5,573 nt of DNA from Prevotella sp. UBA1395. Its GTDB lineage: Bacteria > Bacteroidota > Bacteroidia > Bacteroidales > Bacteroidaceae. Made by a program: the position numbers and the translations under genes. Positions 1 to 5,573 of the stretch are shown piece after piece (within the stretch, counting starts at the first letter, position 1; each line of letters opens with the position of its first letter). A model generated the notes under the pieces. That model was given only the letters and a program-made list of their open reading frames with translations. It was not told the origin of the DNA and ran no database searches. Location: positions 1,806-7,378 of the forward strand of contig DBQL01000126.1 of NCBI GenBank assembly GCA_002305235.1. Reading direction: 5' to 3'.

Positions 1-9
1 GGCCGCGGC

Positions 10-942
10 TCACAGTTTGTTTTGGTCGGTCACGAGTCCCATCTGCTGGTGGCGGTATTCCAAGGGCGTGCAGCCGAGATGGTCGCGCACATACTTGCCG
101 AAGAACGAGGTGTTGGGGAACCCCAGTCGGTTGCTGATCTCCTTGACGCTCAGCGTGGTGTTGCGCAGCTCATAGGTGATGTCGGCCAGCGTGTACTCCC
201 TGATCCACTCGTTGGCCGACTTCCCCGAGTTTTTCTTGCAGATCATCGTGAGGTATTTGGGCGTGATGCAGAGCTTCGAGGCGTAGAACTCCACGGTGCG
301 GTGCTTGGTCTCCTGCGCCTGCAGAATCTCCAAGAACTGGTTGAACAGCGAGATATTCTGCTTGGGCGGGGCGAGGGGCACGGGCGTGTTGCGCTGCAGC
401 AGATGCGTCAGGCCGATGAGCGAGGCACCGAGAAACCCGTGCATCACGTCTTTGTGGTAAGGGCGCTCGCCCAAGTTCTCGTCGTGCTCGAGACACAGCC
501 GTATCAGCTCATAGACCTTTTGGTAGACCTGAATGTCGATATCGGTCATCTCAAACTTGCGCATCTTGCGGATATACACCGTCTCGTTCCACACGTGTAT
601 GTACCCGCGCAGAAACTGTTGCAACACGCGTGTGGTGATGCACAGGGCCACATACTCGAAGTCGGTGCTCACCATCATGTCGCCCACGACGGTCTCGGGC
701 GGACAGATAAACACCTCGTGCCCCTTCACCTCGAAAGCCTCGCCGTTCATCGTGCATTGCAGTCGGCCGCGCGTGCAGATGGCGATGATGTTCATGTTGG
801 GCCTGATGGCATCGGGAACACCAAGAATCTTGATGTTGTCGATGATCATGATGTCGTCGTCGAGATAGTCGGGGCTTGCCGTCGACATCTTCTCGGCCAT
901 GAACATGAGTTTCTCGGTCTCGCTGATTTTGTCTTGCTCCAT
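10..942 (-). CDS. AraC/XylS-family transcriptional regulator, divergent to the efflux genes
   Basis: This is a complete 310-residue protein. The C-terminal 100 residues carry the two helix-turn-helix motifs of the AraC/XylS DNA-binding domain. The first is at about residues 215-249 (RTVEFYASKLCITPKYLTMI, then the conserved KS.NEWIRE). The second is at about 265-297 (SVKEISNRLGF, then SFFGKYVRDHLGCTPLEYR). Both match the family pattern, including the GF..xSFF..F/Y...G.TP..YR signature. Residues of about 45-110 look like the small cupin-like sensor domain common in the family, but no ligand can be named. The start at 942 (MEQDK) was chosen because it lies about 20 bases downstream of a good -7 element. 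The frame stays open upstream to 1170, but that part is AT-rich, overlaps the start of the opposite gene and does not look coding. There is no Shine-Dalgarno sequence, as usual in Bacteroidota. Head-to-head placement with an efflux operon suggests it controls that operon and perhaps itself. The family is certain; the target is inferred. Confidence 0.95.
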   Translation of the reverse strand: MEQDKISETEKLMFMAEKMSTASPDYLDDDIMIIDNIKILGVPDAIRPNMNIIAICTRGRLQCTMNGEAFEVKGHEVFICPPETVVGDMMVSTDFEYVALCITTRVLQQFLRGYIHVWNETVYIRKMRKFEMTDIDIQVYQKVYELIRLCLEHDENLGERPYHKDVMHGFLGASLIGLTHLLQRNTPVPLAPPKQNISLFNQFLEILQAQETKHRTVEFYASKLCITPKYLTMICKKNSGKSANEWIREYTLADITYELRNTTLSVKEISNRLGFPNTSFFGKYVRDHLGCTPLEYRHQQMGLVTDQNKL

Positions 943-968
943 TGGTCGTGATGAGATAATTATAAGCG

Positions 969-998
969 CAAAATTAACGTCTTTTTTCCAAATGCAAC
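969..998 (-). promoter_or_regulatory. Candidate Bacteroidota promoter for the AraC-type regulator
   Basis: Read on the minus strand, positions 976-969 are TAATTTTG, a full match to the Bacteroidota -7 consensus TAnnTTTG. A weaker GTTG at 998-995 is a possible -33 element (consensus TTTG), with an 18-base spacer. Transcription would start at about 962-964, giving a leader of about 20 bases before the start codon at 942. An 8-bp AT palindrome (ATAATTAT, 956-963) covers the expected start point. The assignment is by motif only. Confidence 0.5.
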
Positions 999-1031
999 GT
1001 TCATTCATATACTTTTTGTGTTTGAAAACGG

Positions 1032-1067
1032 TATATATTCTGTTTTTGGCAATATATGTTCTGTTAT
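1032..1067. repeat. Pair of 15-bp direct repeats 21 bp apart, candidate AraC-type operator
   Basis: Copy 1 (1032-1046, TATATATTCTGTTTT) and copy 2 (1053-1067, TATATGTTCTGTTAT) agree at 13 of 15 positions and share the core TTCTGTT. The offset is exactly 21 bp, two helical turns, so both copies face the same side of the DNA. AraC-family proteins, with two HTH motifs per monomer, typically bind as dimers to direct half-sites with this spacing. The second copy ends just upstream of the expected -33 position of the plus-strand promoter, which fits an activator site. The same stretch also holds inverted repeats (ATATATT 1033-1039 with AATATAT 1051-1057; ATGTT 1056-1060 with AACAT 1070-1074), which are easier to get by chance in AT-rich DNA. 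Binding by the neighbouring regulator is inferred. Confidence 0.5.
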
Positions 1068-1073
1068 CAAACA

Positions 1074-1103
1074 TTCCATTTTTCATCTTTGTCCCTACTT
1101 TTG
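1074..1103 (+). promoter_or_regulatory. Candidate Bacteroidota promoter for the efflux genes
   Basis: Positions 1096-1103 are TACTTTTG, a full match to the Bacteroidota -7 consensus TAnnTTTG. At the expected -33 position there is only TTCC (1074-1077, 18-base spacer), a poor match to TTTG. A strong -7 element with a poor -33 element is what an activator-dependent promoter would look like, and the 21-bp-phased repeat lies directly upstream. Transcription would start near 1108-1110, leaving a leader of about 46 bases before the ATG at 1156. Confidence 0.5.
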
Positions 1104-1111
1104 CATTCAAA

Positions 1112-1130
1112 ATCGGAACAGAGTGCCGAT
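1112..1130. repeat. Short inverted repeat in the presumed leader of the efflux mRNA
   Basis: ATCGG (1112-1116) and CCGAT (1126-1130) form a 5-bp inverted repeat with a 9-base gap, just after the expected transcription start. It could be a small operator or a weak RNA hairpin. Arms this short may be chance. Confidence 0.2.
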
Positions 1131-1155
1131 AGACCATTGAGTTTATATAGATGTT

Positions 1156-2229
1156 ATGACAAAGAACCACAAGTATTATTCAATCATGTTTTGGGCAACC
1201 GCCGCGCTCCTGCTGGCGGGTTGCGGTAAGAAGAAAGAGTCGCTCCCCAATATCGTGGTGGTGAAGACCTTGGCGGCGAGCGTGTCTGAGGCTGCCGGCC
1301 GACAGAGTTACACGGGCACCGTCGAGGAGCAGAGCGGCACGTCGCTGAGCTTCGCCGGCGCGGGCACGGTGCGGTCGCTGTCTGTGAGCGAGGGCCGGCA
1401 CGTCTCGGCCGGGCAGCTCATCGGCGTGCTCGACGCGCAGACCACCGGCAATGCCGTGCAGATGGCCCGGGCCGCCACACGGCAGGCCGTCGAGGCGTTG
1501 CGGCGCGCCGAGGATGCCCACCGGCGCATGAAGCTGCTGCGCGACAACGGCTCACTGCCCGAGATGAAGTGGGTGGAGGTGGAGACCCAAGTGTCGCAGG
1601 CCCGCGAGATGGTGGCCCAAGCCCGCGCCTCGGAGCAGATCGCGCGCAAGGGCATGGCCGATACCCGCCTCGTGGCACCCTTTGCAGGATACATCGCCCG
1701 CAAGCAGGCCGAGGTGGGGCAGAACGTGGTGCCCGGCCAACCCATTGCCTATCTCGTGCGCATAGACCGCGTGAAGGTGAAGTTCAGTGTGCCCGAGGAC
1801 GAGGTCGCGAGGTTTGCCGTGGGGCAGAAGGTGATGTTCCGCGTGCCCTCGGTGGGCCAATCCACCTATCTCGCCACGGTGAGTGAGAAGAGCGTCGAGG
1901 CCGACCCCGTCTCCCGGGCGTATATGGTCAAGGCCGTCTTGGACAACCGCGGCCACCGCCTGCTGCCCGGCATGGTGTGCGATGTGTATGGCTCGGCGGA
2001 GCATACCGATGCCGCCATCACCTTGCCCGCCGACCTGATCCAGATCGATATCGACAACGTGCCGTTCGTATGGACGGTGGTCGGGGGCAAGGCCCATAAA
2101 GCGCGGCTGGTGCTCGGCGACAATATCGGCGACCGAGTGGAGGTGCGCTCGGGTCTCGCCGCGGGCGACAGGGTGATTGTCGAGGGCCGGCAGAAGGTGT
2201 CGGAGGGCACCCGCGTGAAAGTGGGGTGA
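1156..2229 (+). CDS. RND efflux periplasmic adaptor (membrane fusion protein), lipoprotein
   Basis: This is a complete 357-residue protein of the HlyD/AcrA-type membrane fusion family. It should bridge the RND permease and an outer-membrane channel in the periplasm. Residues 1-23 form a lipoprotein signal: a short polar N-terminus with Lys residues, a hydrophobic stretch, and the lipobox L20-A-G-C23, so Cys23 is the likely lipidated residue. The first half of the lipoyl domain is at about 66-93 (GTVRSLSVSEGRHVSAGQLI) and the second at about 169-204 (LVAPFAGYIARK, VGQNVVPGQPI). Between them, about 98-167, lies the Ala/Arg/Glu-rich alpha-hairpin. Its tip (R124, K126-L-L, G132-S-L-P-E) resembles the conserved channel-contact motif of AcrA-like proteins. 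A beta-barrel (about 205-280) and the membrane-proximal domain (about 285-357) follow. The ATG at 1156 has an AT-rich leader without a Shine-Dalgarno; the in-frame Met11 would lose the signal's charged end. It is the first gene of a probable operon with the permease. Confidence 0.95.
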   Translation: MTKNHKYYSIMFWATAALLLAGCGKKKESLPNIVVVKTLAASVSEAAGRQSYTGTVEEQSGTSLSFAGAGTVRSLSVSEGRHVSAGQLIGVLDAQTTGNAVQMARAATRQAVEALRRAEDAHRRMKLLRDNGSLPEMKWVEVETQVSQAREMVAQARASEQIARKGMADTRLVAPFAGYIARKQAEVGQNVVPGQPIAYLVRIDRVKVKFSVPEDEVARFAVGQKVMFRVPSVGQSTYLATVSEKSVEADPVSRAYMVKAVLDNRGHRLLPGMVCDVYGSAEHTDAAITLPADLIQIDIDNVPFVWTVVGGKAHKARLVLGDNIGDRVEVRSGLAAGDRVIVEGRQKVSEGTRVKVG

Positions 2230-2382
2230 CCGGTCACGCCCCCCGTGCCGCCATCGCCCCGATGCCGATGGCACGACAGCCCTTGCCCGGATACGCGCCG
2301 CGAGCCACCCGCCGAGGTGCGGTGGCAGGCCGGTGTGGCGGCATGACAGGCCGGAAACAACAATCAAAGACAAAGCATTTCT
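2230..2382 (+). other. GC-rich intercistronic spacer with possible hairpins and an A-rich translation leader
   Basis: The 153 bases between adaptor and permease hold no gene I can support. Unlike the AT-rich divergent region, the first 120 bases are very GC-rich. Possible RNA hairpins are CCATCG (2251-2256) with CGATGG (2266-2271), extendable to GTG/CAC at 2245-2247 and 2272-2274 across a 3-base bulge, and GCCACC (2304-2309) with GGTGGC (2321-2326). Neither is followed by a T-run, so they do not look like intrinsic terminators. An exact 8-bp direct repeat CAGGCCGG occurs at 2326-2333 and 2347-2354. The last 28 bases (2355-2382) are A-rich, without a Shine-Dalgarno, typical of Bacteroidota start regions. 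Confidence 0.5.
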
Positions 2383-5300
2383 ATGAAGAAGAAAAGAAAT
2401 ATCGTGGAGTGGGCCATGCACTATCGCCAAATCGTGATCTTCATCACGTCGGTGCTCGTGGCATTCGGCATCTTCGCCCTCACGAAAATGAACAAGAACG
2501 AGTTTCCCGATTTCACCGTGAGGCAGGGCGTGGCCGTGGCCGTCTATCCCGGTGCGTCGTCGCGAGAGGTCGAGGAACAGGTCACCAAGCCACTCGAAGA
2601 CTATATCTTCACGTTCAAGGAGGTGAAGAAAGAGAAGACCAAATCGTACAGCCGCAACGGCATGAGCATCGTGCAGATCGAGCTGAACGATGATATCGAC
2701 GGTGCCGACAAGGAGAATTTCTGGAGCCGTTTCAAGCTCGGCGTGCAGCAGTTCAGGGCCAAACTGCCCTCGGGGGTGGCGGCCGTGGTGGTGAACGACG
2801 ACTTCGGCGACGCCTCGTCGTTGCTCATCACGATGGAGAGCCGCGACAAGACCTACCGCGAGCTGGGCGACTACATGGACGAACTGATGACCCGTGTCAG
2901 GGCCATCGAGAGCGTGGGCCGCCTCACCGTGAGCGGCAAGCAGCAAGAACAGGTATCCATCGAGGTAGACACCCGGCGGCTGTCGCAGTATGGCATCGGC
3001 CAAAGCGTGGTCACCGCGGCACTCATGGCACAGGGCTTCAACACCACGGGAGGCAGTCGCAACACCGCCGACTATGAGGCTCCCATCCATGTTTCGGCAC
3101 CGTTGAACATGATCGACGACGTAGAGCAGACCGTGGTCTACGCCGCCCCCAACGGCTATATGGTGCGCGTCAAAGACATCGCCACGGTGAGAAGAGAGTA
3201 CCCCGCGCCCACGAGCGTGGTTACCAACAACGGCAAGAAGTGTCTCGTGCTGAGCGTGGAGATGAAGAAGGGGCGCTCGATCACCGAGATGGGCAAGAAC
3301 GTCAAGGCCGTGATCGCCGACTACCAAAAGACCCTCCCCGACGAGGTGACGATGTTCACCATCACCGACCAGAGCCAAGTGGTCAACGACTCGGTGGTCA
3401 ATTTCCTCAAGGAACTGCTCATCGCCGTCATCGCCGTGATTATCGTCGTGATGTTGCTCCTGCCCATACGCGTGGCCCTCGTGGCGGCGAGCACCATACC
3501 CATCAGCATCTTCATCTCCTTGGGACTGTTCTATGCCTTCGGCATCGAGCTGAACACCGTGACCCTTGCCGCCCTCATCGTCACCTTGGGAATGATTGTC
3601 GACAACTCCATCGTCATCATCGACAACTACGTGGAGCTGCTGGCCGAGGGCAAGACGCGATGGGAGGCGAGCATCAAGAGTGCCACACATTTCTTCAAGT
3701 CGATCTTCACGGCCACGCTGGCCATATCGATTACCTTCTTCCCCCTGCTCATCACGATGAAGGGCATGTTCCACGACTTCCTGCAACTCTTTCCTTGGGG
3801 CATGACCATCATCCTCATGGTGTCGTTGCTTGTGGCCGAACTTGTCGTGCCCTTCATGCAGTTCTATTTCATCACGGCAGCCCCCAAAGCCCCGGTGTCG
3901 CCTGTCGAGGCCGCCGGCCCGGTGTCTTCGGGGCTATTGGCCGAACCTTCGCGAGAGGGTGCAGGGGCAGTCACGGCACAGGGCGGAGCGGGCACAGAGC
4001 AGAGCGCGAGAGAACAATTCTCGCTCCTGACCTACATGCAGCGTCTCTACGACCGGCTCATCGACCTCTGCTTCCGCCATCCGTGGGCGGTGATGGGCAT
4101 CGCCGTGGCATCGGTCATCGTTGGCGTGGCGCTCATGACCCGGCTGCCACAGAAGATGATGCCCACCGCCGAGCGCAATCAGTTTGCCGTGGAGATTTAT
4201 CTCCCCACGGGGTCGTCGCTCGAGCGCACCACCGCCATCGCCGACTCGTTGGAGCATATCCTGCGCCGCGACAGCAGGGTGGTGTCTATCGCCTCGTTCA
4301 AGGGCACGGCATCGCCACGCTTCCAAACATCGTACGCGCCGCAGTTTGGCGGGAAGAACTACGCCCAGTTTATTGTCAACACCCATGACAACAAGGCTAC
4401 CTTGGGACTGCTGTCCGACTACCGCATGAAGTACACCAACGCCTTTCCCGGGGCATACGTGCGGTTCAAGCAGTTGAGTTACAGCGCCGAGGGCAACTCC
4501 GTGGAGATACGGTTGAGTGGCGACGACTGGGCATTGCTCAGGCATACGGCCGACAGCGTTACCGCATGGCTGCGACAAAACGACAGTTTGCTGCTGGTGC
4601 GCAACGATGTGAACGAGCCGCTGCTCACCACCAACGTAAGCCTTGACCCCCTGCGTGCCAACCGCCTCGGCATCACCCACACACAGGTGGAGATGGCCCT
4701 TGCCACACGATATGCCTCGGGCGGCATCCCCGTGACCACCATCTGGAACGGCGACTACGGCATTCCCGTGGTGATCAAGACCACACGTTCGGGCCTCGCC
4801 GCCACCCCCGATATTGCCGACGAGCCTATCAGCGTGGCCGGAGGACTGAAGACGGTGCCCTTGAGACAGGTGGCATCGGTCAGTCCGGCGTGGGAGGACG
4901 GGCAGATAGCCCACCTCAACGGCGTGCGCACCATCACCGTCATGGCCGACGTGGTCGATGGCGTGAACGTGATGGAAGTGACGCGCTCGCTGCAGTCGAG
5001 GCTCTCTTCCGACCGCCTGCCCGCCGGCATCGGCTTGGCATGGGGCGGCGAGTACGAGCAGTCCGGCGAGGCCACGCCACAGATCGTGGGCGGACTGATG
5101 ATCAGCGTGGTCATCATCTTCTTCCTCATGCTCGCCCATTTCCGCCGCATCAAGATGGCCGCACTGCTGCTGTTGTCGCTCTCGCTTGTGATGTTCGGCA
5201 CCGCGGCGGGCGTGCTCCTGCCCGCCGGCGAGTTCTCGCTCACCTGCTATCTCGGTGTCATCTCGCTCATGGGCATCCTCGTGCGCAATGTCATCATCAT

Positions 5301-5573
5301 GTACGACTATGCCGAAGAGCTGCGCGAGACCGAGCAGCTCACCGCCCATCAGGCCATCTACCTCAGCGCCAAGCGTCGCATGCGCCCCATCTTCCTCACC
5401 TCGGCGGCGGCCTCGATGGGTGTCATCCCGATGATACTCGGCGGCTCGGGCCTGTGGCAGCCGATGGGTAACGTGATCTTCTTCGGCACCATCATCACGA
5501 TGGTATTCATCCTTACGGTGATGCCCATTGCCTACTGGCTCCTCGAGAGCGGCTCCACGGCCCGCAGACGGCG
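2383..5573 (+). CDS. RND efflux transporter permease (AcrB-like, HAE-type), cut by window edge
   Basis: The frame is open for 1063 residues with no stop or frameshift. It runs off the window beyond TM12, so only a short C-terminal tail is missing. The product is the inner-membrane proton-driven pump of a tripartite RND system. TM1 is at about 15-33, followed by a periplasmic porter loop with the family's EFPDF (40-44) and YPGAS (55-59) motifs. TM2-TM6 span about 343-498, TM7 567-585, the second porter loop about 587-895 (ending in WGGEYEQ, 887-893), and TM8-TM12 about 903-1054. TM4 carries D407-N408 where AcrB has Asp407-Asp408. R968 in TM10 and T1006 in TM11 align with AcrB Lys940 and Thr978. 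RRMRPIFLTS (998-1007) is the conserved TM11 entry. An Ala/Gly/Pro-rich insertion lies at about 499-545. The ATG at 2383 is the only sensible start: the frame has a stop at 2344 and no ATG between. The absence of the CusA-type TM10 Glu argues against a metal pump. The substrate is unknown. Confidence 0.96.
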   Translation, partial: MKKKRNIVEWAMHYRQIVIFITSVLVAFGIFALTKMNKNEFPDFTVRQGVAVAVYPGASSREVEEQVTKPLEDYIFTFKEVKKEKTKSYSRNGMSIVQIELNDDIDGADKENFWSRFKLGVQQFRAKLPSGVAAVVVNDDFGDASSLLITMESRDKTYRELGDYMDELMTRVRAIESVGRLTVSGKQQEQVSIEVDTRRLSQYGIGQSVVTAALMAQGFNTTGGSRNTADYEAPIHVSAPLNMIDDVEQTVVYAAPNGYMVRVKDIATVRREYPAPTSVVTNNGKKCLVLSVEMKKGRSITEMGKNVKAVIADYQKTLPDEVTMFTITDQSQVVNDSVVNFLKELLIAVIAVIIVVMLLLPIRVALVAASTIPISIFISLGLFYAFGIELNTVTLAALIVTLGMIVDNSIVIIDNYVELLAEGKTRWEASIKSATHFFKSIFTATLAISITFFPLLITMKGMFHDFLQLFPWGMTIILMVSLLVAELVVPFMQFYFITAAPKAPVSPVEAAGPVSSGLLAEPSREGAGAVTAQGGAGTEQSAREQFSLLTYMQRLYDRLIDLCFRHPWAVMGIAVASVIVGVALMTRLPQKMMPTAERNQFAVEIYLPTGSSLERTTAIADSLEHILRRDSRVVSIASFKGTASPRFQTSYAPQFGGKNYAQFIVNTHDNKATLGLLSDYRMKYTNAFPGAYVRFKQLSYSAEGNSVEIRLSGDDWALLRHTADSVTAWLRQNDSLLLVRNDVNEPLLTTNVSLDPLRANRLGITHTQVEMALATRYASGGIPVTTIWNGDYGIPVVIKTTRSGLAATPDIADEPISVAGGLKTVPLRQVASVSPAWEDGQIAHLNGVRTITVMADVVDGVNVMEVTRSLQSRLSSDRLPAGIGLAWGGEYEQSGEATPQIVGGLMISVVIIFFLMLAHFRRIKMAALLLLSLSLVMFGTAAGVLLPAGEFSLTCYLGVISLMGILVRNVIIMYDYAEELRETEQLTAHQAIYLSAKRRMRPIFLTSAAASMGVIPMILGGSGLWQPMGNVIFFGTIITMVFILTVMPIAYWLLESGSTARRR

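Noticed and set aside
22..951. 309-codon open frame on the plus strand opposite the AraC-type gene
   Set aside because: It is a mirror frame of the regulator, whose two helix-turn-helix motifs clearly identify the minus strand as coding.
943..1170. N-terminal extension of the AraC-type regulator by 76 residues, up to position 1170
   Set aside because: The extra part crosses the AT-rich promoter region and overlaps the start of the adaptor gene. It does not resemble AraC-family N-termini, and a good -7 element lies just upstream of the 942 start.
2245..2326. Intrinsic terminator between adaptor and permease
   Set aside because: The stems are short and no run of T follows either one, so they do not meet the pattern of a Rho-independent terminator.
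2226..2693. 155-codon plus-strand frame starting at the adaptor stop and running into the permease gene
   Set aside because: It begins with GTG overlapping the adaptor stop. Most of its length is out of frame with the well-supported permease, and the product is Arg/His-rich without any motif.
3601..3606. Classification of the permease as a CusA-like heavy-metal (HME) pump because only one Asp is present in TM4
   Set aside because: TM10 has Arg-Asn (R968-N969) rather than the acidic residue of HME pumps, and no periplasmic Met cluster typical of CusA was apparent.
1552..3786. Very long open frame (744 codons) on the minus strand
   Set aside because: It lies wholly antisense to the adaptor and permease genes. 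It is rich in His, Asp, Gly and Val, as expected of a mirror frame of GC-rich coding DNA, and shows no recognisable domain.
3934..5349. Long open frame (471 codons) on the minus strand
   Set aside because: It is antisense to the permease, with the same His/Gly/Asp-rich mirror-frame composition and no family motif.
1..5573. Mobile element, CRISPR array, tRNA or rRNA
   Set aside because: I saw no transposase or integrase motif, terminal inverted repeat, regularly spaced repeat array or structural RNA sequence. The window is fully accounted for by three genes and two intergenic regions.

Overview
The window holds a divergently arranged pair of transcription units that together look like a tripartite RND multidrug-type efflux locus and its local regulator. 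The organism is most likely a member of the Bacteroidota, probably Bacteroidales. The reasons are intergenic DNA that is much richer in A+T than the GC-rich genes, start codons with A/T-rich leaders and no Shine-Dalgarno sequence, two matches to the Bacteroidota promoter -7 element TAnnTTTG, and protein features typical of this group's efflux genes. No genus can be assigned from the sequence alone.

Layout. Bases 10-942 on the minus strand encode a complete 310-residue AraC/XylS-family transcriptional regulator. Bases 943-1155 are an AT-rich divergent control region with one candidate promoter for each direction. Between them lies a 15-bp direct repeat (13/15 identical) spaced exactly 21 bp, the geometry expected for an AraC-type operator. 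Bases 1156-2229 on the plus strand encode a complete 357-residue lipoprotein of the membrane fusion (periplasmic adaptor) family. A 153-base, GC-rich spacer with possible hairpins follows. From 2383 to the end of the window runs an uninterrupted RND inner-membrane transporter of 1063 visible residues, cut by the window edge very near its C-terminus.

How the parts work together (inference from family knowledge). The RND permease would use the proton gradient to export a substrate. The lipoprotein adaptor would link it to a TolC/OprM-type outer-membrane channel, which is not in the window and would be expected just downstream. The AraC-type protein would sense a signal through its N-terminal domain and act on the shared intergenic region. 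The substrate cannot be read from the sequence.

I found no previously undescribed system. The points most worth checking are the 21-bp-phased repeat, the altered proton-relay residues of the permease (Asp-Asn instead of Asp-Asp in TM4, Arg instead of Lys in TM10), and an Ala/Gly/Pro-rich insertion in its central cytoplasmic loop.
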